Assembly: GCA_050633285.1 (NCBI GenBank)
Contig: JBOEGG010000005.1
Span: forward strand, 310,001 to 374,000
From: UBA1672 sp050633285
Lineage (GTDB): Bacteria > Pseudomonadota > Alphaproteobacteria > Micavibrionales > Micavibrionaceae
Length of the DNA: 64,000 nucleotides
Direction of reading: 5' to 3'
The translations under genes and the position numbers were made by a program. Shown here in pieces: positions 45,183-53,138 of the stretch (position 1 is its first letter; each line of letters starts with the position of its first letter). The notes below the pieces were generated by a model. It did no database searches, had not been told where the DNA came from, and was given only the letters and a program-made list of their open reading frames with translations.

Positions 45183-46775
45183 ATGTCTTTGTCGTTTCTG
45201 ACACCATCAAGAACAGTTTTAATGATATCTGATGATGCTTTATTCATCTATATGATCAGTTCTAAAGGTGTGAAGCTAGTTGAGGTTGTTCCTTGGTCTG
45301 CTGAAAATTTTGAGGATAATGTTTCCGACATTATTGCAAAGGACTGTGGCGGTAAGCCCGTCCTTATCCTTAATGATATGGTTGAACAACATTACCGTAA
45401 GGAGAAAGTTCCGCGGGTTAGTGTTCTTGATAAACAGAATGTTCTTAAACGTAAATTGAAAGTGGCATTCCCTAATTATCCTGTCCGTGCAGCTTTGCCG
45501 TTGAAGGAAAAGATTGCGAAGACATCGAAAACGTTGGCTGCGTCTGTTTATATTTTTGCTGCAATTCCTGCATCAGATGCGTTTGCAAAAACTATGTCGG
45601 CAACACGTCGCTCGCTTGCACCTGTTGCGGGTTTTTGTCTGTTACCGGTTGAATCTTCTGACATGATTAAAAAGTTGTCGGAGAAGGTCACGGCGAAGGG
45701 TGAGAAGGCTGCAAAATGGACAATCTTTATTGGCCAGCATCAAAATGGTGGTTTGCGCCAAGTTGTTATTAAGGATGGTGAACTTGCTTTAACCCGCATG
45801 ACGCCAATTGTTGAGAATGACGACGATCCTGCTCTTTGGGTGAGTGAGGTTCATCAGGAATTTCAGGCAACTATGAGCTATTTGACACGCTTTGGTTTTG
45901 ACCCTGATGACGGTCTGAATGTTATTTTAACAGCAGAGCATTCTACCGGTGAGATGGTCGGTGATCTTATCGAGGCGCAATGTAATTTCTATAGTTTAAC
46001 ATCTGAAAAAGCGGCAAAGCTTTTAGGAGTTGCGGTTGGTGCGCAGGATACCGGATATCATGCAGATGCTTTAAATGTTGCATGGATAGGGCGCAAGAGC
46101 AGATTTATTCTGCCAATGAAGGCGCGGCAAATTGATAATGTTTCCAAGCCACGCCAGGTTGCTATGCTTGCATCTTTGTTACTTTTCCTTGGGGGGGCGT
46201 TCCAGGCTTATCAGCTTTTGGATGTTTATCAGATGTTAGAGGAAAATAGTGGCGAGATTGAAGATGTATCTCGACGTAAAGCGCAGCTTAGCCTTCAATA
46301 TCAAAAGGAAGTTAAGCGTAAAGAAGATTTAGGTTTTGACATTAAATTGATACAGAGCTCTCTTTCTGTTTATGACAATCTTGAGAAGAAACAGCTTCAG
46401 ATATTGCCGTTATTTTATAATATTGGGCGTGCTTTGGGGCGTGATATGCGTATTGATCGTGTGCGGGTTGATCGTGGGCGCGTTTCTTTTTCCAAGAAAG
46501 TTTTATCAGGAAGTAAAAAAGTTGCTCTTTTTACGGCTGGTATGCAGTTAACATTTCCAAGTACAACAAATGCAAAGAAAGGAAATGCAGAGGTTCAACG
46601 TTTGCGCTCTCGATTACAGCAGGTTCTACCGGACCATGTCATAAAGGTGACAAAGCTATTAGAGGATTATGAGTATAGTGAGGAAATCGTTATTGAAACG
46701 GGAAGTGTTTCTAAGCAAACTTCTGCACAGGATTATGTAGCTGAGATAACAATCGAAGGGCCGATGATAGAATGA
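45183..46775 (+). CDS. PilM-PilN / GspL-like pilus alignment protein (fused)
   Basis: A 530-residue protein with a large cytoplasmic part (1-320), one membrane segment (about 326-346) and a periplasmic coiled coil plus alpha/beta domain (350-530). The layout is that of GspL, or of PilM and PilN joined: the first part has the actin-like alternating pattern (VLMISDDALFIYMI, WTIFIGQ, VAVGAQDT) and the second matches PilN with its QYQKEVKRKEDLG coiled coil and ferredoxin-like end. I assign it by position and topology, as sequence similarity is low. The next gene overlaps its stop (ATGA), typical for pilN-pilO pairs. Confidence 0.72.
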   Translation: MSLSFLTPSRTVLMISDDALFIYMISSKGVKLVEVVPWSAENFEDNVSDIIAKDCGGKPVLILNDMVEQHYRKEKVPRVSVLDKQNVLKRKLKVAFPNYPVRAALPLKEKIAKTSKTLAASVYIFAAIPASDAFAKTMSATRRSLAPVAGFCLLPVESSDMIKKLSEKVTAKGEKAAKWTIFIGQHQNGGLRQVVIKDGELALTRMTPIVENDDDPALWVSEVHQEFQATMSYLTRFGFDPDDGLNVILTAEHSTGEMVGDLIEAQCNFYSLTSEKAAKLLGVAVGAQDTGYHADALNVAWIGRKSRFILPMKARQIDNVSKPRQVAMLASLLLFLGGAFQAYQLLDVYQMLEENSGEIEDVSRRKAQLSLQYQKEVKRKEDLGFDIKLIQSSLSVYDNLEKKQLQILPLFYNIGRALGRDMRIDRVRVDRGRVSFSKKVLSGSKKVALFTAGMQLTFPSTTNAKKGNAEVQRLRSRLQQVLPDHVIKVTKLLEDYEYSEEIVIETGSVSKQTSAQDYVAEITIEGPMIE

Positions 46776-47416
46776 TACAAGTTATTGGTTTAAGGCGTAT
46801 AATTACTTTATTTGTGTTGATAAGCATCAATGCCGCTTTAGGGGCTGGGGTTTATCTTTACGTAATGCCGGAAAATGAGCGTAGCGAGCGTGAGTTGCGC
46901 GGACTGCGCGCTGGTTTGTCTGGTGTTCAATCTGATATTAGGCGTATGCAGGTAGAGTTTGAGCAACTGGATAAGCAACAAAATCGTTTTGATAAACTAA
47001 AAGGGGATGGATTTTTCTCTGCACAAGTGCGTAGTGATGCCAAAGATCTCTTTAGTGTAATTCAAACGGAGTCAAAAGTTATCTCTGCTCTGGCAAGTGT
47101 TAAATCGGGAACTGTTGAAGATAGCGTTGAGGCAAAAAAAGCCGGATATAAAATATTAACGAGCTTGATAGAAGTTGAAGTGAAGGCGTTTGATGATGCC
47201 GATATTTATTCATATATTGATATTGCTGATATGAGATTCCCTGGGCACTTGTCTATAGATAGTGTTGTTATTACACGCTCGCGCGATGTGACCTCACCTG
47301 TTTTGCGATCTATAGCAAGCGGAGCAAATCCAGAGTTGGTAAGTGCAGTAATTAATATGTCCTGGAGAACTATGATCCCTGAAGATCAAGTTTTGCAAGA
47401 TAATAAGGGAGGCTAA
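46772..47416 (+). CDS. PilO / GspM-like pilus alignment protein
   Basis: A 214-residue bitopic membrane protein: short cytoplasmic start, one membrane segment (about 9-29), a coiled coil (about 35-75, with ERELRGLRAGLSGVQSDIRR) and a periplasmic domain of about 130 residues. This is the PilO/MshJ/GspM pattern. The ATG overlaps the stop of the PilMN-like gene by 4 bases (ATGA), which signals coupled translation and probably a 1:1 complex. Assignment rests on topology and gene order. Confidence 0.72.
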   Translation: MIQVIGLRRIITLFVLISINAALGAGVYLYVMPENERSERELRGLRAGLSGVQSDIRRMQVEFEQLDKQQNRFDKLKGDGFFSAQVRSDAKDLFSVIQTESKVISALASVKSGTVEDSVEAKKAGYKILTSLIEVEVKAFDDADIYSYIDIADMRFPGHLSIDSVVITRSRDVTSPVLRSIASGANPELVSAVINMSWRTMIPEDQVLQDNKGG

Positions 47417-47424
47417 AGAATTTT

Positions 47425-47958
47425 ATGAAAAAGCTGATTGCTTACTTTGTTATTTTTACGACATTTGTCTGTTTTTTCGGAGGGGAGGGGGCTTTTGTAT
47501 ATGCTGCTTCTGATCGTGTTGAAACGAAGGCTGCGGATGTAAAAGAGATGCCGGAAGATGGCAGGTTTAATATTAAAAAAATCCCATCTTTATTTTTCAC
47601 CTATTGGCAACACCAAGCAATACTTGATGCGAAAAATTCACGCGGTGTGGTGCGCCCACCAACGCAGGCTGAGTTAGATGCAATGGAAAATGGCGAAGAT
47701 TTCAAGCCAGACCCCGGAATACGTGAAATTTCTCTTGGCGGGATTGTGTATAAGGCAGATAAAGATTGGACGATTTGGTTAAACGGCCAACGCGTTACGC
47801 CGTCGGCTGTTCCGAAAGAAGTTTTAGATCTTCGTGTGCATAAAAATTATGTTGAGGTGAAGTGGTTGGATGAATATACCAATCGTGTTTATCCTATTCG
47901 TATTCGCGCACACCAGCGCTTTAATCTTGATACGCGGATTTTCTTGTCCGGAAATTAA
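47425..47958 (+). CDS. PilP / GspC / MshK-like periplasmic protein
   Basis: A 177-residue protein with a signal peptide or membrane anchor (residues 5-27) and a C-terminal beta domain: ISLGGIVYKADKDWTIWLNG followed by VLDLRVHKNYVEVKW, the short barrel seen in PilP, MshK and GspC, which link the inner-membrane complex to the secretin. The middle is Pro/Asp-rich and flexible. It follows the PilO-like gene by 8 bases. The family identification is by pattern (x-G-x-V at strand one, NG.RVTP at turn) and context. Confidence 0.65.
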   Translation: MKKLIAYFVIFTTFVCFFGGEGAFVYAASDRVETKAADVKEMPEDGRFNIKKIPSLFFTYWQHQAILDAKNSRGVVRPPTQAELDAMENGEDFKPDPGIREISLGGIVYKADKDWTIWLNGQRVTPSAVPKEVLDLRVHKNYVEVKWLDEYTNRVYPIRIRAHQRFNLDTRIFLSGN

Positions 47959-47972
47959 CCAGTGAGTATGAG

Positions 47973-48710
47973 ATGACAACACATAATACGTCCCTTCTTA
48001 TTGATGGCATGTCTGTTTCCTATGCAGGAAAGAATGCAATCAGGGAGATTAATCTTGATATAAAAGAGGGGGAAATATTTGGTTTAATGGGTACTAATGG
48101 TGCCGGTAAAACCACAATGATTAAAGCGATATTAGGGCTTCGTGATCAAGATCAGGGGCAAACGTCTATTTTTGGTGAAGAACGGGACGCTTTTAGGGCT
48201 AAAGAACGCTTGTCATATCTACCTGAAAAGTTTGAGCCACCGTGGTTTTTAACCGGTTTTGAGTTTTTAAAATTTTCGATGAAGTTGTATAAACAAGATT
48301 TTTCGAAAGAGAAAATGATAGAAGTTGCAGAAAGTCTTGCGCTTGATCCGGCCGCTTTGGGGCGACGTGTGCATACCTATTCCAAGGGAATGAAGCAGAA
48401 GTTAGGGCTTATGGCGACGTTGTTGACCGGTGCATCTTTGTTTATCCTTGATGAACCTATGAGCGGGCTTGACCCTATGGCACGCGCATTAGTCAAAAAG
48501 ATGATTAGTGCAATGCGTGATAAAGAAAAAACAATTTTTTTGAGCTCACATATTTTGGCAGATATGGATGAATTATGTGATCGTGTGGCATTGCTACATG
48601 GTCAGACTATCCAGTTTGTTGGGTCACCTGCTGAGCTTAAAAAGCAAACAAAAGCCGAGAACCTTGAATTGGCATTCTTGCACTATATTGAGAAAAATAT
48701 AGCAGCGTGA
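47973..48710 (+). CDS. ABC transporter ATP-binding protein
   Basis: A 245-residue ABC ATPase of the drug/polysaccharide or NosF-like class. Walker A GTNGAGKTT is at 40-48, the signature YSKGMKQ at 136-142, Walker B LFILDE at 156-161, then SGLDP and the H-loop SSHIL. It belongs with ABC-2 permeases, and one such gene lies 6.4 kb downstream in the same locus. The gene starts 14 bases after the PilP-like gene and has no separate promoter signal, so it appears to be part of the pilus operon. The substrate is unknown. Confidence 0.93.
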   Translation: MTTHNTSLLIDGMSVSYAGKNAIREINLDIKEGEIFGLMGTNGAGKTTMIKAILGLRDQDQGQTSIFGEERDAFRAKERLSYLPEKFEPPWFLTGFEFLKFSMKLYKQDFSKEKMIEVAESLALDPAALGRRVHTYSKGMKQKLGLMATLLTGASLFILDEPMSGLDPMARALVKKMISAMRDKEKTIFLSSHILADMDELCDRVALLHGQTIQFVGSPAELKKQTKAENLELAFLHYIEKNIAA

Positions 48711-48794
48711 TATAATGATGTTAGGTTTTCTATTGCCTGATTCGTATCTCTTCTTTGTACCGTTCCGTGTGCGCTTTAATTGAAAGTAACTATT

Positions 48795-49769
48795 ATGTCT
48801 GTGTCACAGTCTTTCCGTGTATATGCTTTATTTGCTTGTACCGCTTCGTTTGTTTTTGTCAGTCAGTTGGCTTATGCGCAAACACCCCCAATTCAAGTGC
48901 AAGAGCATGGATCCTCTGATGTGGTTTTTCCTGATGCTGAGGAATTGACGACAGAGGATGGTGCTGCAGATAAGAATATGGATGAGGTTGCGAAAGACGG
49001 GGCGGATAATAAGGGGTTTACTGAGGTTATACAATCTGTTTCAGGCCCTTCTGCTTCTACGGAAGCTCCGGATGATTTTTTTGATGCAGAGGACTTGGTT
49101 CCACAAGGAGAGATGCAAAAGAAGGGGCCGGTTAAAGTTGACCCTTCGACACAGCCGGCATCTAAAATGATTATTGTTAAAAAGAGTTATGAAGCAAATA
49201 CACAAAGAGCGCGTCTTGTATCAGCAGAGCGTGCTATGGCGCTTGGGCGTTTTGATTCTTCGTTGCAGCTTTACGATGACCTTTATACAGAGTCGAAAAA
49301 GGATGCTCGTGTTTTGATGGGGCGTGCGGTGGTTTTACAAAAGGTCGGGCGTTTCGAAGATGCCATGGACATGTATGAGGTTTTATCAAAGGTGGAACCC
49401 GATAATGTTGATGCGAAGGTGAATATGTTGGGGCTTCTTTCAACGAAATACCCGTCTGTTGCGCTGCGACGTTTGTTGGGCTTGTATGAGACACATAAAA
49501 ATCATACTGGTTTAGTGGCGCAGATTGCAGTTGCTTATGCAAAGGCAGGGGATGCACAGTCTGCATTACGGTATTTGGGTGTTGCTGCAGGGATGGAGCC
49601 GCATAATGCTAATCACCTTTTGAATATGGCGATTATTGCGGATCGTTCAGGGCAATCAGATGAGGCATTGGCGTATTATGAACATGCGTTGGAGGTGGAC
49701 ACAATACATGGTGCCGGGCGTAGTATCCCGCGGGAGAGTGTTTATCAAAGATTGGCGCAGATGCGCTAA
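48795..49769 (+). CDS. TPR-repeat periplasmic protein (MshN/PilF-like position)
   Basis: A 324-residue protein with a signal peptide (cleavage after AYA in QLAYAQTPP), an acidic disordered stretch (about 30-110) and at least four tetratricopeptide repeats from about 140 onward, e.g. GRFDSSLQLYDDLYTES, GRFEDAMDMYEVLSKVEPDN and GQSDEALAYYEHALEVD. In MSHA-type loci a TPR protein (MshN) occupies a similar place; PilF-type lipoproteins also carry TPRs and help the secretin assemble. No lipobox here. ATG 48795 is preferred to an in-frame TTG at 48780. Confidence 0.8.
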   Translation: MSVSQSFRVYALFACTASFVFVSQLAYAQTPPIQVQEHGSSDVVFPDAEELTTEDGAADKNMDEVAKDGADNKGFTEVIQSVSGPSASTEAPDDFFDAEDLVPQGEMQKKGPVKVDPSTQPASKMIIVKKSYEANTQRARLVSAERAMALGRFDSSLQLYDDLYTESKKDARVLMGRAVVLQKVGRFEDAMDMYEVLSKVEPDNVDAKVNMLGLLSTKYPSVALRRLLGLYETHKNHTGLVAQIAVAYAKAGDAQSALRYLGVAAGMEPHNANHLLNMAIIADRSGQSDEALAYYEHALEVDTIHGAGRSIPRESVYQRLAQMR

Positions 49770-49786
49770 TTCACAAGATGTGAATA

Positions 49787-50569
49787 ATGGTGGAGCCCTT
49801 TTTGCCTGTATTTGAAATTATATTGATTTTTTATGTTGGAGCGGTTTTGGGGAGTTTCTCAACCGCTCTTATTTATCGTGTTCCACGCGGTATAAAATGG
49901 TGGGGGGCAGAGCGTTCAAAATGTCCTTCGTGTAAGACTATATTATCTTTTTTTGATTTGATTCCTATATTGTCGTGGTGCATGTTTCTGGGGAAGTGTA
50001 GGCACTGCAAAGTACAGATTTCTGCGCGTTATCCTCTTGTTGAACTCAGTAGTGCTCTTGTCTGTGTCGGGGCATATATTGTTTTTGGTCTTAGCTATGA
50101 ATTGTTGTTTATAATTGCTGCATCACCTTTTCTTTTCTCTCTTTTCTTTATTGATCTAAAGCATATGATTTTGCCGAACCAGCTGGTTTTTATTCTGTTG
50201 GTCATTGGTGTTATGCGTTTATTTTACTTTTCCGCTGTGGGCGTTTTTACGCAGGTAGAAGACTTAGTCATTCCTTATATTTTAGGGGCGTGTCTTTATG
50301 CTGTTTTACCATGGGGGATTGGATGGGGGATGACAAAAATATTAAAGAAGGAAAGCTTAGGGTTTGGTGATGTGAAGTTTTTTTTCGTGTCAGGAATCTG
50401 GTTGGGGCTTGAGGCATTACCGTATTTTATGATGCTGTCTGGTGGGCTTGCTGTTTTTTATGCTCTGGCTTTAAAAATGTTGAATAAGGGAGAGCAGTTT
50501 CCGTTCGGGCCGGCGTTAATTGCATCTTTTTATTTTTTAATTCTCTTTCAAGGTTCTTTTTTGGCATAA
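49787..50569 (+). CDS. pilD: Prepilin peptidase / N-methyltransferase (PilD/GspO)
   Basis: A 260-residue polytopic membrane enzyme that cuts the leader of prepilins and methylates the new N-terminus. The zinc-binding tetra-Cys is complete: C46, C49, C71 and C74. The two catalytic Asp residues are D123 in IDLKHMILPN and D195 in GFGDVKF. About seven membrane segments. Its substrate is most likely the prepilin encoded at the end of this locus, whose cleavage site KG|FTLVE matches. It follows the TPR gene by 17 bases. Confidence 0.95.
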   Translation: MVEPFLPVFEIILIFYVGAVLGSFSTALIYRVPRGIKWWGAERSKCPSCKTILSFFDLIPILSWCMFLGKCRHCKVQISARYPLVELSSALVCVGAYIVFGLSYELLFIIAASPFLFSLFFIDLKHMILPNQLVFILLVIGVMRLFYFSAVGVFTQVEDLVIPYILGACLYAVLPWGIGWGMTKILKKESLGFGDVKFFFVSGIWLGLEALPYFMMLSGGLAVFYALALKMLNKGEQFPFGPALIASFYFLILFQGSFLA

Positions 50570-50663
50570 AAAAATGTAGAATAAGTCTACCGTTTTTACC
50601 TTCCCTTCATACTCTTGCGGTACAAATAATACTCGGGGCATAATATTTTATAGGAGCTGACCT

Positions 50664-51827
50664 TTGGATCTCACACAACTTCTGGCTTTTACGATGCAAA
50701 ATGATGCATCTGACCTGCATTTAAGTGCGGGGAACCCTCCCATTATTCGTGTTAGTGGCCGTATGAAACGAGTGAAGGCTGATCCACTTGGAAGTGATGA
50801 TATCAGGACTATGTTGTATTCCGTTATGACGGAAGAGCAGCGCGCCGAGTATGAAAAAAGTATGGATATTGATTTTGCGATCGCACTTGGTGAAAAGGCG
50901 CGTTTTCGTGTGAATGGGTTTGCTACACGTTTAGGTGCTTCGGCCGTGTTTCGTACTATTCCGACTGAGATACCGACGATGGAACAATTGGATTTACCGC
51001 CTGTTCTACGCCGTTTGTCGGAGCTTGAGAAGGGGATTGTTCTTGTAACTGGTCCTACAGGATCGGGTAAGTCGACAACGTTATCGGCGATGATTAATCA
51101 TATTAATTTGCATCATGCAAAGCACATATTGACGATTGAAGATCCGGTGGAATTTTTCCATACATCAAAGAAGTCATTAGTGAACCATCGAGAAGTTGGG
51201 CAAGATACAAAATCATTTTCACGAGCATTGAAAAGTGCGCTTCGTGAAGACCCTGATGTTATTCTGGTTGGTGAGATGCGTGACCATGAAACAATTTCTT
51301 TGGCATTAACTGCGGCGGAAACCGGACACCTTGTATTTGGTACGTTGCACTCGAACTCGGCATCAAAAACGATTGATCGTATTATTGATGTGTTTCCGAG
51401 TGGTGATAAGGAAATGGTACGGGCAATGCTCTCTAGTTCATTGCAAGGGGTTGTTGCACAGACGCTTTTGCGCCGTGAAGGTGGGGGGCGTGTTGGTGCG
51501 TTTGAGATTTTGATGGGTACGAATGCCGTTCGTAATCTTATTCGTGAAAACCAAGTTCCGCAGATGTACTCTATGATGCAAACAGGTTCACGTTACGGCA
51601 TGGTGACGATGGAAGATGCCATTATAAACCTTCGTGACGGTGGTATTATTAGTAAGGATGAAGCTCATAAAGCGCTTCTTAAGACTGCGGACGAAGATGA
51701 AGATGAGCGCGATGAGGATTATGCATCAGGTGCGATGGGCGGTGGTAAGCTCAACGAAGATGATGGTGTTGACATATCAGGCGGAAGTGTTTCCGGTAGT
51801 GACAGTGAAGAAGGATATTCATTTTGA
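50664..51827 (+). CDS. pilT: Twitching motility ATPase PilT
   Basis: A 387-residue pilus retraction ATPase. N-terminal PAS-like domain with DASDLHLSAG, Walker A GPTGSGKST at 130-138, Walker B region DVILVGEMRD, His box GHLVFGTLHS and the PilT-specific AIRNLIRE-type motif (here AVRNLIREN) are all present. The start is TTG at 50664 with TAGGAG 7 bases upstream. The last 45 residues are a Ser/Asp/Glu/Gly tail not found in typical PilT, which ends soon after the conserved core. The pilU gene overlaps its stop by 4 bases. Confidence 0.94.
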   Translation: MDLTQLLAFTMQNDASDLHLSAGNPPIIRVSGRMKRVKADPLGSDDIRTMLYSVMTEEQRAEYEKSMDIDFAIALGEKARFRVNGFATRLGASAVFRTIPTEIPTMEQLDLPPVLRRLSELEKGIVLVTGPTGSGKSTTLSAMINHINLHHAKHILTIEDPVEFFHTSKKSLVNHREVGQDTKSFSRALKSALREDPDVILVGEMRDHETISLALTAAETGHLVFGTLHSNSASKTIDRIIDVFPSGDKEMVRAMLSSSLQGVVAQTLLRREGGGRVGAFEILMGTNAVRNLIRENQVPQMYSMMQTGSRYGMVTMEDAIINLRDGGIISKDEAHKALLKTADEDEDERDEDYASGAMGGGKLNEDDGVDISGGSVSGSDSEEGYSF

Positions 51828-52966
51828 GTGCTCCAGTAATTTTTAATTATCTCACGGCGATGAACAAACATGAGGCGAGCGATATGTACCTCACTGTTGG
51901 TTTCGCACCGACTTTGCGTGGGGATAAGGAGCTTATTAAGCTTGCTGATGATGTTCTAACGCCTGATGACCTTAATGAGATGTTGAATACGATTTTAACA
52001 AATCGGCAACGGCGTGATTTTGATACTCATATGGAATTGAATACAGCGTTAGACATGGGAGAACATGGTCGTTTTCGTGTGAATGTTATGCGCCAAAGGC
52101 AGTTTCCGGCACTTGTTATTCGTCGCATTGTTTCAGAGATACCAAGTTTTAGTGCTCTTCGTTTACCACCAATTCTGGAAACTCTTGCGATGGAGAAGCG
52201 TGGGCTTATTCTTGTTACAGGAATGACGGGGTCTGGTAAGTCAACAACCCTTGCCGCGATGATTGATAAGCGCAATACTAACTCTTCGGGGCATATTATT
52301 ACCATTGAAGATCCTGTCGAATTTTTTCATGCGCATAAGGGGTGTGTTGTTACGCAAAGGGAGGTCGGTGTTGATACTGAATCATTTGCTGTTGCGATGA
52401 AAAACTCTTTGCGTCAAAGGCCGGATGTTATTTTGGTTGGAGAGATACGCGACCGTGAAGTTATGGAGCAGGCATTATCAATTGCAGAAACGGGGCATTT
52501 GTGTCTTGCGACGATACATACGAATAACTCTTATCAAGCGATTGAGAGAATTGTGAATTTGTTCCCTGAAGAGTTTCATAATCAAATTCGTTTGAACCTT
52601 TCAATGAACTTAAAAGCAATTATCTCACAACGTTTATTGCCGAATATAGCGGGCGGATTAGCGCCTGCAATTGAGGTTATGATCAATCAGGGGTTGGTGC
52701 GTGAGCTTATCCTTAAGGGAGAAATTGGGAAAATTCATGATGTGATGGAGCAAAATAACTCTATCGGTATGTCTACGTTTGATCAGTCCCTTATGAACTT
52801 GTTCCTTGATGGTATGATTACTGAGGATACGGCCATTAGTAATTCAGATAAGCCATCTGATATGAAGATTAAGGTACAGCAAGCGAAATTGATTAAGGAA
52901 TCTCGTGGTGGGCAAAGAGATGCCCTTGATACGGTGGATACATCGCGTATTTCATTTAGTGAATAA
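51824..52966 (+). CDS. pilU: PilT-dependent ATPase PilU
   Basis: A 380-residue PilT paralogue. It carries EASDMYLTVG, Walker A GMTGSGKST at 133-141, Walker B DVILVGEIRD and the PilU-type segment ALSIAETGHLCLATIHTNN, with QALERI-like (QAIERIVNLFP) following, which separates it from PilT. It starts with TTG at 51824, overlapping the pilT stop (TTGA), with AAGGA 8 bases upstream. In characterised systems PilU works together with PilT to give retraction force. The end of the protein has the usual PilU linker. Confidence 0.93.
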   Translation: MSAPVIFNYLTAMNKHEASDMYLTVGFAPTLRGDKELIKLADDVLTPDDLNEMLNTILTNRQRRDFDTHMELNTALDMGEHGRFRVNVMRQRQFPALVIRRIVSEIPSFSALRLPPILETLAMEKRGLILVTGMTGSGKSTTLAAMIDKRNTNSSGHIITIEDPVEFFHAHKGCVVTQREVGVDTESFAVAMKNSLRQRPDVILVGEIRDREVMEQALSIAETGHLCLATIHTNNSYQAIERIVNLFPEEFHNQIRLNLSMNLKAIISQRLLPNIAGGLAPAIEVMINQGLVRELILKGEIGKIHDVMEQNNSIGMSTFDQSLMNLFLDGMITEDTAISNSDKPSDMKIKVQQAKLIKESRGGQRDALDTVDTSRISFSE

Positions 52967-52970
52967 GTTA

Positions 52971-52986
52971 ATCTTCGTGCGAAGAT
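52971..52986 (+). terminator. Weak hairpin after pilU
   Basis: ATCTTC and GAAGAT pair around a GTGC loop 4 bases after the pilU stop, followed by CAATTTTATA. The stem is short and the U-tract poor, so it may only attenuate transcription into the secretin gene. Confidence 0.35.
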
Positions 52987-53138
52987 CAATTTTATACACA
53001 GATCTTGTACAGGCTTTTTGGAAAATATCTCATTCTTTCATGCAATTTATGATCTTATAATTATTGATGGAATCACCCATTTGGCGTTTTCTCGCCGGTT
53101 TTCGTATTTTATATCTAGATTTAGGAGTAATCTGAATC

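Noticed and set aside
53067..53135. 22-codon frame ending 3 bases before the secretin gene
   Set aside because: Leader peptide considered, but no ribosome-binding site and no sign of an attenuator.
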